Source of the DNA: Haliscomenobacter sp.
Lineage (GTDB): Bacteria > Bacteroidota > Bacteroidia > Chitinophagales > Saprospiraceae
Assembly (NCBI GenBank): GCA_016707205.1
Contig: JADJHZ010000002.1
Location: 558,001 to 622,000, forward strand
Direction: 5' to 3'
Length of the DNA stretch: 64,000 bases
Positions 18,538-29,143 of the stretch are shown here, piece after piece. Made by a program: the position numbers and the translations under genes. Under the pieces are notes generated by a model. It was not told where the DNA came from. It saw nothing but the letters and a program-made list of their open reading frames with translations, and ran no database searches. Every line of letters starts with the position of its first letter. The stretch's first letter is position 1.

Positions 18538-20157
18538 CTAACGGATCATTTTCCGGCTTCCCAGGGCGTTTCCGGCGCGGACCGTAACCACATGGGCGCC
18601 GGCAGGTAAATTAGCGGGCATTCCAAGCTGTTCCCGGTGCAGGCCTGCCGGAAGTTTCCCCAGCGATTTTTTCCATAGCTGCTGTCCTTGCATGTTGAAC
18701 AGCATCACATCGGCTGGCGCGGAAGCAGAGAGCTCAAATTCCAGCCATACTTGCCCGTCGTGATAAACGACGTTCATAGAGATGGCTTCCAGTTTCCGGG
18801 GTTCAAACACCGGGGTGGCATTGCAACTCAAGCCCAACGCATGAATCCGGTTGAATGGCCGGCCCAGTACGCCGTTGACCTCCGCCCCAGGTACGCAGAG
18901 CCATTGCTCCAGAATAGTGGCGTACACCTCCCGGAAATCGGTCTGGAATTTCAGGTTGCCTACTGAATCCACATCGCTGAACTTAGGCGCTTTTCCAACA
19001 AACCCATTCCCGTTCAGTCCGGGCCCAAATAACATCAACGGCGCAGCCGCTCCGTGGTCGGTTCCTAAAGAGGCGTTCTGCTCCAGCCTCCGTCCAAACT
19101 CCGACATGGTCATGGCGAGGACCTTTTCCTGCCAGCCTCCCGCTTTCAAGTCGTCGAAAAAGTGACGTACCGCGCCGGCTAGTTCTTTGAGCAGGTTCTG
19201 GTGCGTCTGGTATTGGTTGGCATGGTTGTCAAACCCGTCGAGGGTAACCATGTAGACGCGGGTTCCTAGGTTTCCCTTTATGAGGCGGGCCACAATAGCC
19301 AGTTGTTCTCCAAGGCCGGAGCCATAGGTTTCGCTGTTTTTCCCCTGGTTGTAGGCGTCCGAGATGACTCCGGCATAGCGGAACGTGCTGTTGGTAACGG
19401 CGCGCAGATAGCCGAGCTGTTCGCCGTAATAGCATTCGGGCAGGTTGGACACGTCGAACAGTTGTCCCGTTTTGGCAATATCCGCCAACTCTTTGGGATC
19501 ACTAACCGCAAAGCTCAGGTTGATGTTCTGGTCGTTGAGGAACAGGAGATTTCCAAATCCGCCGATCTGAACCGCAGGAGGCATGGCCGGCGGGGCCGTC
19601 AGAAAATCGGGGAATCGCCCGTCGAGCCAGCGGCCTATCCAACCGGAAGGTTCGATCACCGAGGAGTCGCTGGCTGATCCCCAGATATCGGAAGACCGGA
19701 AATGCGACAGGTTTTGCTCCGGATAGCCGATGCTGTGAACGATTTTCATGTCTCCATCCTGCCACATTCGAAGGAGGGGTTCCATGCTTTTGGGCATCCC
19801 GGATTCCGGGTTCAGGGAGAGGATGTCGGTATTGGGAACGGCAATTTGAGGCCGTTTGGATTTATAGGCGCTGTAGTCGTGAACGGGAACGATCGTGTTT
19901 TGCCCGTCGTTCCCGCCTTTTAGCCGGATGAGGACGAGAATACGGTCCGTTTCGGCGGCGCCGAGCAACCAGGCCAGTGGGGAGGCGGACAAAGCGGTGA
20001 CCGGCATCTGGCCCAGGAACATAGAACCGGCGCCGGCGAGGCCGACCGAACGGATAAACGCTCTGCGGCTCCATCGCTCATGATCCATCTGATGGGTCAG
20101 CCCATCCTGAAGGGTCGCCCCGGGGAGGAGGTGGGAATGGGATTTTGGGTCAGCCAT
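18538..20157 (-). CDS. DUF1501 protein with Tat signal and type IX sorting tail
   Basis: 539 residues. The N-terminus has a twin-arginine motif (RRAFIRSVG) and hydrophobic stretch, so Tat export of a folded protein is expected. The core is DUF1501, a sulfatase/alkaline-phosphatase-like fold (VLIRLKGGNDGQNTIVP; GTDHGAAAPLMLFG). The last 80 residues form a Por-type C-terminal sorting domain ending in KMIR, used for type IX secretion across the outer membrane. It follows the DUF1800 gene by 22 bp; this pair is conserved in many bacteria, function unknown. The stop is 13 bp from the secA stop (convergent). Confidence 0.9.
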   Translation of the reverse strand: MADPKSHSHLLPGATLQDGLTHQMDHERWSRRAFIRSVGLAGAGSMFLGQMPVTALSASPLAWLLGAAETDRILVLIRLKGGNDGQNTIVPVHDYSAYKSKRPQIAVPNTDILSLNPESGMPKSMEPLLRMWQDGDMKIVHSIGYPEQNLSHFRSSDIWGSASDSSVIEPSGWIGRWLDGRFPDFLTAPPAMPPAVQIGGFGNLLFLNDQNINLSFAVSDPKELADIAKTGQLFDVSNLPECYYGEQLGYLRAVTNSTFRYAGVISDAYNQGKNSETYGSGLGEQLAIVARLIKGNLGTRVYMVTLDGFDNHANQYQTHQNLLKELAGAVRHFFDDLKAGGWQEKVLAMTMSEFGRRLEQNASLGTDHGAAAPLMLFGPGLNGNGFVGKAPKFSDVDSVGNLKFQTDFREVYATILEQWLCVPGAEVNGVLGRPFNRIHALGLSCNATPVFEPRKLEAISMNVVYHDGQVWLEFELSASAPADVMLFNMQGQQLWKKSLGKLPAGLHREQLGMPANLPAGAHVVTVRAGNALGSRKMIR

Positions 20158-20179
20158 TGCGGATAAGTTTGGTATTGGT

Positions 20180-21631
20180 TCAGGTCAATTGGAATTCGGG
20201 AAGTTTGTACAGATGCTGGATCAATAAGGCCACCTGAGCGGGGGCAATATCCCAGTCGAGATTCCATTGCCCGTTGTCGTAGTAGTTTTGAGGCACCTCG
20301 TGTTTGAGTACTTTGGCGGCGCGGTCATAGTCTGCGGGGTGTTGCAGTCCATTGGGGAGGAAAAAATCGGTCATTGCCGAGGTGATCGATGCGGGGTCAT
20401 TGGGACTGGAGGCAAGCGTTTTGGCGATGCCGCGAAGCGTTTCCGGCTGTTGGGTGTAGAGCAGGAAAAGATAGATATCCAAAGCGTCCCACCGGCCGTT
20501 AAGGGTATCGCTGTTGATCCAGGCTCTGTTGCCCGGCCATCCGGCAACATCCGGAGGTTGAAAAAGCTGCTGACCGAGTAAACCGCCCAGATAATAGATG
20601 CCGTTCAGGATTTCTTCGGTATCATAAGCGAATTGGCCGTCTTTGATGAAGCCCAGGATCAGCTCCATGGGGCTTTTGATCTGTACCCCCACTACCGGAT
20701 CGCTGAAGAAGTGCTCGCTTTTGAACAGTTGGCGTAACACCGGCTCGATCTCAAACTGACTTTCCTGAAAGGTTTTGGCCATGCCGTTAATGATCTCCTC
20801 ATTCGGTTGAGGGTGAACGAAGTGGCGGTATAGCTTGCTGCAAATGTATTGAGCAATTTCCTTGCTCCGCTCGGCAAACAACAGATTGTGAAGCGAATCG
20901 TAGTCCCAATTACCGGGTTTTCCAAAAATGGTTTTTTGGCCGTCGTCAAAGAAAAACGGCGCAAACCCAATCGGGCCGCACAGTACCGGCACGCTGATCC
21001 ATCCGGTCAGCGCCCGGGCAACTTGTTTGATATCCTCCTGGGTATAGCCGTTGTCGCGGCCCAGGGTGAAGAGCTCGAGTAATTCGCGGGCATAGTTTTC
21101 GTTGGGCGAAAAGCGATTGTTTTGGACGCCATTAAGAAATACCAACATGGCAGGCGTAATACCCATGGCCTTTACAAAGGTTTTGAAGTTGCCCAGCGCA
21201 TGTTGCTGAAGGAGCTTGTGATACTGGTACAGGTAAGAGGGGCAGGCAAATGTTTCGGCCTGGGTTACGAAATGGTTGTGCCAAAACAGGGCCAGCTTTT
21301 CCCGAAACCCGAACCGGATCATATCCTTAATCCACAGCCTTACCCAGGAAAGGCCCTGCTCAAACGCTTCCACCGGAAAGTTCGTATACTGAGGAAGGGT
21401 TAATTCCGCCCAGGGCGGCGCCGGGGGCAGCGGCAAAGCAAGCGCTTCGTCCAGGATTTGGTCAACTAATGCCGAGGGGCTAAGCAGAAGGGCTTTTTTC
21501 AGATCCGCAGGGGACGCCCCAAATCCGGTCCGGCGCAACACGTGCTGAGCGCGCCGGGCATCCCAGGGCTTGTCAGCGGAAGGCACATAAGGAGATAAGG
21601 TACCTTCCGTGCAGGAGAGGAGTGCTTCCAT
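20180..21631 (-). CDS. DUF1800 family protein
   Basis: 483 residues from ATG 21631 (MEALLSCTEG); the open frame extends 14 codons further but without family similarity. DUF1800 signatures include RRTGFGASPADL near the N-terminus, FWHNHFVTQ, NENYARELLELFTLG and QPPDVAGWPGNRAW near the C-terminus. No clear signal peptide is seen. The family always tends to sit next to DUF1501, as here, and the two are probably co-transcribed and act together outside the cytoplasm. The molecular role is not known. Confidence 0.9.
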   Translation of the reverse strand: MEALLSCTEGTLSPYVPSADKPWDARRAQHVLRRTGFGASPADLKKALLLSPSALVDQILDEALALPLPPAPPWAELTLPQYTNFPVEAFEQGLSWVRLWIKDMIRFGFREKLALFWHNHFVTQAETFACPSYLYQYHKLLQQHALGNFKTFVKAMGITPAMLVFLNGVQNNRFSPNENYARELLELFTLGRDNGYTQEDIKQVARALTGWISVPVLCGPIGFAPFFFDDGQKTIFGKPGNWDYDSLHNLLFAERSKEIAQYICSKLYRHFVHPQPNEEIINGMAKTFQESQFEIEPVLRQLFKSEHFFSDPVVGVQIKSPMELILGFIKDGQFAYDTEEILNGIYYLGGLLGQQLFQPPDVAGWPGNRAWINSDTLNGRWDALDIYLFLLYTQQPETLRGIAKTLASSPNDPASITSAMTDFFLPNGLQHPADYDRAAKVLKHEVPQNYYDNGQWNLDWDIAPAQVALLIQHLYKLPEFQLT

Positions 21632-21793
21632 GGAATAGGTGCGTTTTGAAATAAAAACGCAGTCCGCCTCCAAATGTTATACCACCTTTCCCATGGTTTG
21701 GTGCAAGGAGGATGGCAGCTACTTCTTTAGGAGGCTTTGAGGCGCGCGACAGCATGCACAAAACCAGGCGGCTCGGAGTAGATCGGGCTGTAG

Positions 21794-22435
21794 CTAAACT
21801 AAAAACGGGTTCGTTTTTCGCTCTACCCCCACGGTAGTTTCCGGGCCGTGTCCGGGATAAACGACCACGTCGTCGCCCAGGGGAAAAACGCGCTCGCGGA
21901 TACTTCGGATGAGCGTGTCATAATTCCCTCCCGGCAGGTCGGTTCGCCCGATGCTACCCTGAAAAAGAACGTCGCCGGCGAGAAGCAACCGGTCTTCCTC
22001 TGAGAAAAAGCACAGGCTGGCGGGAGAATGACCGGGAGCGAGGATCGCCTGGAGTTTGGATTGGCCAAATTCAATCTGGTCTCCGTCCTCAATATACCGT
22101 CCGGGCAGAGGAGATATTTCGGTGTAGGGCATCCCGAACATGGCCGCTACGCCCGGCGCCGCTTCCAGAACGGGCAATTCGCCCCGGTGGATTTCCAGCG
22201 GCAAGCCGAACTTTTCCGCAATAAATTGGTTGCCAAGAATATGATCTATATGGCAATGGGTATTAATGAGGCGTTCCAGGCGGATTTGGCGGTCCTGGAT
22301 AAAGGCCAGGAGTTCTTCTTTTTCTGATGGTTGCCAACATCCCGGATCAAAGAGAACCCCAGCCCCGGTTTCGTCGTAAACGAGATAGGTGTTCTCCTGA
22401 AACGGATTGAATGTAAAGCGGGCAACATTTAGCAT
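21794..22435 (-). CDS. MBL-fold metallo-hydrolase (glyoxalase II-like)
   Basis: A 213-residue metallo-beta-lactamase-fold hydrolase. THCHIDHILGN is the HxHxDH metal motif, with further ligands in APGHSPAS, LLAGDVLF and VYPGHGPET. The size and motif spacing match the hydroxyacylglutathione-hydrolase-like group common in Bacteroidota, which act on thioesters. The exact substrate is uncertain because glutathione is rare in this phylum. Divergent from the barrel-fusion gene at 22543. Confidence 0.9.
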   Translation of the reverse strand: MLNVARFTFNPFQENTYLVYDETGAGVLFDPGCWQPSEKEELLAFIQDRQIRLERLINTHCHIDHILGNQFIAEKFGLPLEIHRGELPVLEAAPGVAAMFGMPYTEISPLPGRYIEDGDQIEFGQSKLQAILAPGHSPASLCFFSEEDRLLLAGDVLFQGSIGRTDLPGGNYDTLIRSIRERVFPLGDDVVVYPGHGPETTVGVERKTNPFLV

Positions 22436-22542
22436 GGCTTTTTGAGTTTATGGATTGTCCTATAGGAAGAAAAAGCGTACCTTATACGGGGTATTGCCGG
22501 TCTGGGCCGTACAGCATAAAATTGTTACAATAATCGCGGTTT

Positions 22543-25500
22543 ATGCGGAATTCTTTGCTTCTTCTTTTGGCAATATTTTTTTCCCTGACCGGAGGGTTCG
22601 GCCAGGGGACCCAGGTGGAGTTCGGGAAAAACCGGGTGCAGTACCATAACGATTTCGAAGAATGGTCGCAGTACGAAAGCGACAACTTCTTCGTGTATTG
22701 GTATGGACAATCCCGGAACATCGCCCAGGCTGCCGTTCAACTGGCCGAGTTGGATTTTTCTGAAATCCAAAGTCTGTTGGAGCACCGCATCAATGAGAAA
22801 GTCCAGATTATCGTCTATACCGATATCACGGATTTTAAACAAAGCAATATCGGTTCAGAGGAAGCCTTCACCAGCGTGGCAGGCCAGACTAAAATCGTAG
22901 GGAACACCATTTTTGTCTACTTCGATGGCGACCACAGCAAACTCCGAAAGCAAATCCGGGAGGGAATCGCCTCTGTCTATCTGAACACCATGCTCTTTGG
23001 GGCTAACATCCAGGAGGTCGTGCAAAATGCCGTCATGCTCAACTTGCCTATGTGGTTTAAAGACGGCTTGGTGGCCTACGCCGCTGAACCCTGGAGCACC
23101 GAAAACGACAATGCCCTTCGCGATGCGATGGCTTCCAAAAAATACAAAGGATTTGTCCGTTTTGCAGAAGACAATCCCCGCTTGGCCGGGCATGCGCTTT
23201 GGTACTATATCGCAGAAAATTTTGGCCGCACGGCTGTTTCCAATTTGCTTTACCTGACCCGGATTAATCGCAGTGTGGAAAGCGGATTTTTATATGTGAT
23301 GGGGACGTCCTATCCGGCAGTGATTGCCGGGTGGGAAACGTATTTTACCAAACGCTACCAGGAGGACCAAAAGGGGCGGGAAGCGCCTGCCGGCGCTCCG
23401 CTGGCTATTCGCAACCGCAAGAACTATCCCCTGAGCCAGCTTAAGCTAAGCCCCGACGGAAATACCCTCGCTTATGCCCTGAATCGGGCAGGACGGTTTA
23501 AGGTGTATCTTTACGATCTCCAAAAAAATACCTCCAACGTAATTTTTAAGGGTGGGCAGCGCAACCTGCTTCAGGCAACGGACTACAACTATCCCCTGCT
23601 CGCCTGGAACCCCAATAATACGCAATTGTCCGTCGTCTTTGAATACCGGGACGATCTTCGGTTTTCCACTTACGACCTCACAACAAGGAAAACGACTTCA
23701 GAGCTTTTGGAAGAAAATTACCAGCGGGTTTTCGACATGGATTATGCAGACCCCTTCTCTCTTGTATTTTCGGCCTCCGTCAGCAGCCAGTCGGATCTTT
23801 TTCTTTATTTACCCCGCACTCGGTCAAGCAGGAGGCTCACCAATGATTTTTACGACGAGCAGGATCTGGCTTTTGTCAATCTGCGCAACCGAAAGGGGGT
23901 GATTTTCGCTTCCAACCGTCCGGACACCCTGCTGCCGCTGGCGCCGGTGCGCCGGGATACGGTACTGCCCAGGCGTACGTTTGATCTGTTTTATCTCGAC
24001 CTGGAAGGGGAAGCCCGGGAACTCGTCCGGATCACCCGAACGCCATTATCGGATGAGCGGTTTCCTTCCGCTGTGGATACGGCGTACTTCACCTATATAA
24101 GCGACCGTTCGGGGATATATAACCAGGAGTCGGGATTTCTGGAAGATTTTGTCCATCACCGCAATCAGCATATTTTCCTAAACGACGGCACGGAGGTCGT
24201 TATTCATGAGGACTCTACCCTGGAAAGCCTGGATACGACCCTTATCGATTCCATTCAAATCAGGCCCGTAATCCGGCAGCGGGCGGTTACGTTTGCCTGT
24301 TCGAACCTCGACCGCAACCTGGAGGCGCTGCATACGTCTCCCAGGGGAAGAAAGCAAGTTGAATTGGTCCCGCGGCTGTCCAAATCCCTTGTCCTGGTTC
24401 AGGCTTTGCAAATAGATCCTAAAGACCGTCCTGCCGACACGTATTACCAGCAAATCCGAAAACGGTTCATTCGCGCAGGGGAAGATACCCTTCACGGGCA
24501 GTTTTCTCACGAAATGCCGCCATCGTCCGCTATTCTGGTTCGTGAGCCATCTCATACCAATACGGATACCTTGCGGATACCCGAAGGATTTTTATTCCAG
24601 AGCCGGTTTGGGTATCCGGTTTCCAGCCAACCCTGCAAGAGGAGAGCCGGGATTCCCTGAGTTTCCCGGTAGATTCCCGCCCGGCGGCACCGGTTATTTT
24701 GCCTTCTCCGGTTTCGGCTTTCGATGCAGGTATGGCAGATGAAAGCAACACGCCCTTGCATCGGATCAATACAGCCCGAATTACTCCTTACCGGCTTCAG
24801 TTCCGCACGGACGAGGTAACGACCCAGATGGATAACACCCTTCTCTTTGAAGGATTGGATAACCTGGCAGGAAATCCGGAACCCGGTTTTTCTCCTCCTC
24901 CTGCCGGCATCTTGATGAAAGCGACGGTAAAAGATCTTTTGGAAGATTACCAAATGGAAGGAGGGATGCGGTTTCCGACTTCTTTTAATGGAGCCGAGTA
25001 TTTCTTTGTTTTTGATAACAGGAAAAAACGGCTGGATCAGCGGTTTGCCTTTTACACCAAAAACTTGCGATACAACGACCCGCCGGTCTTCAACGTTCCC
25101 AGGCGGCGGGAAACCAATATTCTTTTAGGCCAATACGGGCTACGCTATCCGCTGGATGTGTTTCAGAGCCTCCGGGCTACTGCCACCGTTCGCCGCGACC
25201 GGGTTCTCCAGATGGCTACCGACCAGACGACGTTGAATATCCCTGCCGTCAGCCAGCAACGAATCGGGCTTAGGTTGGAATACGTGTTCGACAACACTGT
25301 GGAGACGGCGCTCAACATGCGCAACGGCGCCCGTATGCGCGTGATGGGGGAAATGATGAAAAAATTCAGTTTCAAAGAAGAGGGCCAAAAGGGATTTTCT
25401 TTTCAGGATGGCTATATGGGGATACTCGGGTTGGATGCGCGGTATTACCAGCCGGTGCTTAAACACTCTATCCTTGCCGCTCGCCTGGCGGGCATGACCT

Positions 25501-26027
25501 CCTTTGGCACGGAAAAGATCCTGTATTACCTCGGAGGAGTGGACAATTGGCTTTTCCCGGAAAATAATGAAACGATTGACGCCCCCCAGGGGAATTTCGC
25601 GTTCCAGACCCTGGCCGCCAATTTGCGGGGCTTCCCGATCAACGTGCGCAATGGCAACTCCTATCTGCTGTTGAATGCGGAAATGCGGGTTCCGATTTTC
25701 CGGTACTTGTCTAAAAGGCTGAATTCGGGCTTTCTGCGGAACTTCCAGGTCATTGGCTTTTTTGACGTAGGCACCGCCTGGGCGGGCTCCGACCCGTTCC
25801 GGGAAGACAACCCCCTGAACACGACCGTGTTCAAGGAAGGCGAAGAAGGGAAGGAATTTATTTTTATTACCTTGAATTACTTCCGGGATCCAATCGTTGC
25901 AGGTTATGGACTTGGGGCGCGGGCATTGCTGTTCGGCTATTTTGTCCGGGTCGATTACGCCTGGGGCCTGGAAACCCGGCAAATCCAAGATCCGAAGCTT
26001 TATATTTCCCTGGGGTTTGATTTTTAG
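22543..26027 (+). CDS. Peptidase MA-like / TolB propeller / outer-membrane barrel fusion (frameshifted)
   Basis: About 1160 residues. Signal peptide (MRNSLLLLLAIFFSLTGGFGQ), then a peptidase-MA-like domain (residues about 40-280: FKDGLVAYAAEPW with Glu/His positions partly altered). A TolB/WD40-type propeller follows (LKLSPDGNTLAYALNRAGRFKVYLYDL) from about 290 to 650. The C-terminus is a surface-antigen-like beta barrel (FFDVGTAWAGSDPF to YISLGFDF). The frame breaks at a CCC run near 24631; one added C joins SSQP to LQEESRDS and continues without interruption. An outer-membrane protein carrying a periplasmic propeller is unusual. The break is probably a sequence error. CutC follows 3 bp after the stop. 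Confidence 0.8.
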
Positions 26028-26030
26028 ATC

Positions 26031-26660
26031 ATGGATTTATTGAAAGAAGTATGCGTGGACACTCCCGAACAGGCCTTGCGCGCGCAGGCGCAGGGGGCCC
26101 AGCGGATTGAACTATGTGCTCGCCTGGACCTGGACGGACTTACTCCCGATCCGGATTTTATCCGCTTCGCCCTGACAAACCTGGAGATTCCCGTTCATGT
26201 CATGATCCGGCCCCGGGGAGGTGATTTTGTGTATTCGCCCGAGGAGGTGGTGCAGATGCGGGAGGCGATTCTACTTTGTAAACGCGCGGGCGCTCCGGGG
26301 GTCGTTTTTGGAGCCCTTCGTCCGGACGGGTCTCTGAATCTCGCCTTGATTCTTGAGTTGGCTTTGCTGGCGAAGCCTATGAACGTGGTCATCCACAAGG
26401 CCATCGACCAAACGCCGGATCCGGTGGAAGCGTTGGGACAATTGCTTGACCTCGGGGTTGTCGATAAAGTCCTGACCTCGGGCGGCGCCCCAACGGCAAG
26501 GGACGGAGCTCAAACATTGCAGGAAATGCTGAACCTCGCTGCCGGCCGGTTGGAGATCATCGTTGCTGGAAAGGTGACGAACGAAAACCTGGAAGACCTT
26601 CACCAGGTGTTCGGGGCAAGAGAATACCATGGCCGGCGGATTGTTGGGGAAGTGGCGTAA
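26031..26660 (+). CDS. cutC: CutC family protein
   Basis: A 209-residue TIM-barrel protein. Family signatures are KEVCVDTPEQALRAQAQGA, RIELCARLDLDGLTPD, HVMIRPRGGDFVYS and the C-terminal VTSGG-like block (VLTSGGAPTA). CutC was named for copper homeostasis in E. coli, but the role is disputed and it may be an enzyme. The start is 3 bp after the barrel-fusion stop, so it is co-transcribed; copper handling for the barrel protein is not implied by the sequence. Confidence 0.93.
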   Translation: MDLLKEVCVDTPEQALRAQAQGAQRIELCARLDLDGLTPDPDFIRFALTNLEIPVHVMIRPRGGDFVYSPEEVVQMREAILLCKRAGAPGVVFGALRPDGSLNLALILELALLAKPMNVVIHKAIDQTPDPVEALGQLLDLGVVDKVLTSGGAPTARDGAQTLQEMLNLAAGRLEIIVAGKVTNENLEDLHQVFGAREYHGRRIVGEVA

Positions 26661-26665
26661 GGCGG

Positions 26666-28045
26666 CTATCGGTATTTTGCTTCGATAATGGCCAGCCGCT
26701 GAGCCAGCCAGCCTTTGGATATCCACCGTCCCTGGCTCATAACCCCGGCAATGCGTTCCATCTGCCGGATATCTTCCAACGGATTTCCTTCTAACAACAA
26801 GAGATCGGCCGTTGCGCCGCGGACAATAGTGCCGTATACCCCTTCGACGCCAAAAAAACGCGCCGGGTTGGCGGTTCCGCTTTGAAGGATCGTGTAGTTA
26901 GATAGTCCAGCTTCAGATAACGCCCGCATTTCCCGCTGGATGGAAAACCCGGGCACATTCCCAACCTGGGGCGCGTCGGAACCCAGAAGAAGGCCAACCT
27001 TTTGTTTTTCCATTTCCCGGAGCATGCGCTGCCGGAGCGCGATATACGTTTTGGACGTATCGGCGTTAAACCGTGGATTGGCTAATTGCTGCTGTTTAGC
27101 GATGCGCCATTGGACCAGCGTTGCCGGCGCCATATACCGCATTTCGGGTAGATTGGTCATTTCGACGCCCGACATAGGCGATGTCCACTGAACCAATAGG
27201 CTTTGGGTGGGAACCATCCACACCCCCGCTTTTTTGACGGCTTTAACCAGTTCGGAAATCCTCCGGGGATCCGCCAGGTTGGTGAAGTTGTACCCAAAAA
27301 GCCCGCTTTGTGCGAAATCCGGATGAGCGCTTTCCGGAACAAGCCCCTCCACGAACCCATCCATATGGTCGATGCTGGCATAGCCCATCTCAATGGCTTT
27401 ACGAACGCCTACTTCAACCGGCACATGCCCGGCGAACGGTATGCCGGCTTCCTTAGCGGTTTGCACGAGGGCTTCCATCACCGGTAAGGTAATCCCAGGA
27501 TGGATTTTGAGAAAGTCATACCCTTCCTTTTTGTATTGCGCCACCTTTTGCCGCGCTTCTTCGGGGGTCTTTACCGTATTGCCATTCAGCGAAGGGCTGG
27601 AGGTATAAATCCGGGGACCCAGTACTTTCCCTGTGGAGATTTTATCCTGCAATCCGAGGTGGTAAGGATCGCCCAGCATACCCCGGATAATGGTAATTCC
27701 ATTGGAAAGATAAAGAAGCAGGGTTTCCTGCACGAGCTCGTCATTTCCTACTGCTGGAACGGGGATATGGGCGTGCATTTCCGAAATACCGGGCATGAGG
27801 TATTTCCCGTTCCCGTCGATGACGAGGGCGCCGTCGATAGGTTTAATCTTCTTTGACGGGCCTATTTTATAGACTACGGGGCCCCGGACCAAAACAGTTT
27901 GGTTCCGGAGTACGCGTTTGCCCGTCATGGGGATGACGCTCACGTTGACGAAGGCCACTTCAGGGGCAGTCGCTTGACCAAGAACTTTCCCCGGGCACAA
28001 CCAGGCCAGAATACTAAAGCAAAGAATACCGGCGAACCGCTTCAT
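26666..28045 (-). CDS. Secreted amidohydrolase
   Basis: About 459 residues from MKRFAGILC; an ATG at 28069, abutting the prfA stop (TAA-ATG), is equally possible. A signal peptide ends at VLGQ. The metal-dependent amidohydrolase superfamily is shown by MPGISEMHAHIPVP (HxH), IPFAGHVPVEVG, IDHMDG and LLGSDAPQVGNVPG (Asp). The prolidase/imidazolonepropionase-like subgroup is common in Bacteroidota periplasm. Substrate unknown. It lies directly downstream of prfA and may be co-transcribed. Confidence 0.9.
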   Translation of the reverse strand: MKRFAGILCFSILAWLCPGKVLGQATAPEVAFVNVSVIPMTGKRVLRNQTVLVRGPVVYKIGPSKKIKPIDGALVIDGNGKYLMPGISEMHAHIPVPAVGNDELVQETLLLYLSNGITIIRGMLGDPYHLGLQDKISTGKVLGPRIYTSSPSLNGNTVKTPEEARQKVAQYKKEGYDFLKIHPGITLPVMEALVQTAKEAGIPFAGHVPVEVGVRKAIEMGYASIDHMDGFVEGLVPESAHPDFAQSGLFGYNFTNLADPRRISELVKAVKKAGVWMVPTQSLLVQWTSPMSGVEMTNLPEMRYMAPATLVQWRIAKQQQLANPRFNADTSKTYIALRQRMLREMEKQKVGLLLGSDAPQVGNVPGFSIQREMRALSEAGLSNYTILQSGTANPARFFGVEGVYGTIVRGATADLLLLEGNPLEDIRQMERIAGVMSQGRWISKGWLAQRLAIIEAKYR

Positions 28046-28069
28046 TTTAAACAGATTTAGCAGACCCAT

Positions 28070-29143
28070 TTAGCTTGCGACCTCTTCCCCTTTCATGCGT
28101 TCGGCATTTTCGGCAATGCGGAGCGTTTCGAGGATTTCGTCGAGATCTCCTTCGATAATGCGATCCAAGGAGTAAAGGGTCAGGTTGATTCGATGATCGG
28201 TCAGGCGGTTTTGCGGGAAGTTGTAGGTGCGTATTTTATCCGAGCGGTCGCCCGATCCTACGAGCGATTTGCGCTTGGCCGCCTGCGTGGATTCATGCAG
28301 TTTCTTTTGCGCTTCGTAAATCTTCTGGTACAATCGTTGAAGGGCAATTTCCCGGTTCTGGATTTGGGACCGGCCGTCGGTCGATTCCGACACCACCCCG
28401 GTTGGAATATGGGTAAAGCGCACCCCGGATTCGGTTTTGTTGACGTGCTGCCCCCCCGCGCCGCTCGACCGGAACGTATCCACCTTGAGGTCGTCTTTTC
28501 GAATCTCCACGTCTTCCATCTCCAGTTTGGGCATGACGACAACGGTTGCTGCAGAGGTGTGGACCCTGCCCTGGGATTCGGTTTTGGGAACCCGCTGCAC
28601 CCGGTGGGCGCCAGACTCGAATTTGAGTTTGCCAAAGACATCTTCGCCCTGCACTTCCAGGACGACTTTATTGTAACCGCCGACGCTGCCCTCATTCACT
28701 TCCAGGACCTCTGTTTTCCAGCCTTTGGAGTCGAAATAGCGCGTGTACATCCGGTAGAGATCCCCTGCAAAAAGGCTGGCTTCATCGCCTCCTGTGCCGG
28801 AGCGGATCTCAAAGATCACGTCCTTGGAGTCCTCAGGGTCTTTAGGGATGAGCAGCGTTTTAAGGGATTCTTCCAATTCTTTTTGCTGGGGCGAAAGCAG
28901 GGCGATTTCCTCTCTGGCGAGTTCCTGCATTTCCGGATCGTCTTCTTGCAGCGTTAACCGCGCATGCTCCAGATTGCTGTGCACGTTGCGGTATTCCAAG
29001 AAGGCTTCCACGACCGGTTGCAGGTCTTTGTACTCTTTATTGATTTTCCGGTAACGGGTCATATCCTGGACGACGTCGGGATCCGAAATTTGTTCTTCGA
29101 GGTATTGGTAGCGATCATAAATCGCCTGGAGCTTGTCCAGCAT
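28070..29143 (-). CDS. prfA: Peptide chain release factor 1
   Basis: 357 residues, the normal RF1 length. It terminates translation at UAA/UAG. The GGQ loop reads SSGAGGQHVNKTESG; its Gln coordinates peptidyl-tRNA hydrolysis. The codon-recognition neighbourhood GAHRVQRVPKTESQGRVHTSA and N-terminal MLDKLQAIYDRYQYLEEQI match RF1 rather than RF2. No frameshift element is present, as expected for RF1. Confidence 0.96.
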   Translation of the reverse strand: MLDKLQAIYDRYQYLEEQISDPDVVQDMTRYRKINKEYKDLQPVVEAFLEYRNVHSNLEHARLTLQEDDPEMQELAREEIALLSPQQKELEESLKTLLIPKDPEDSKDVIFEIRSGTGGDEASLFAGDLYRMYTRYFDSKGWKTEVLEVNEGSVGGYNKVVLEVQGEDVFGKLKFESGAHRVQRVPKTESQGRVHTSAATVVVMPKLEMEDVEIRKDDLKVDTFRSSGAGGQHVNKTESGVRFTHIPTGVVSESTDGRSQIQNREIALQRLYQKIYEAQKKLHESTQAAKRKSLVGSGDRSDKIRTYNFPQNRLTDHRINLTLYSLDRIIEGDLDEILETLRIAENAERMKGEEVAS

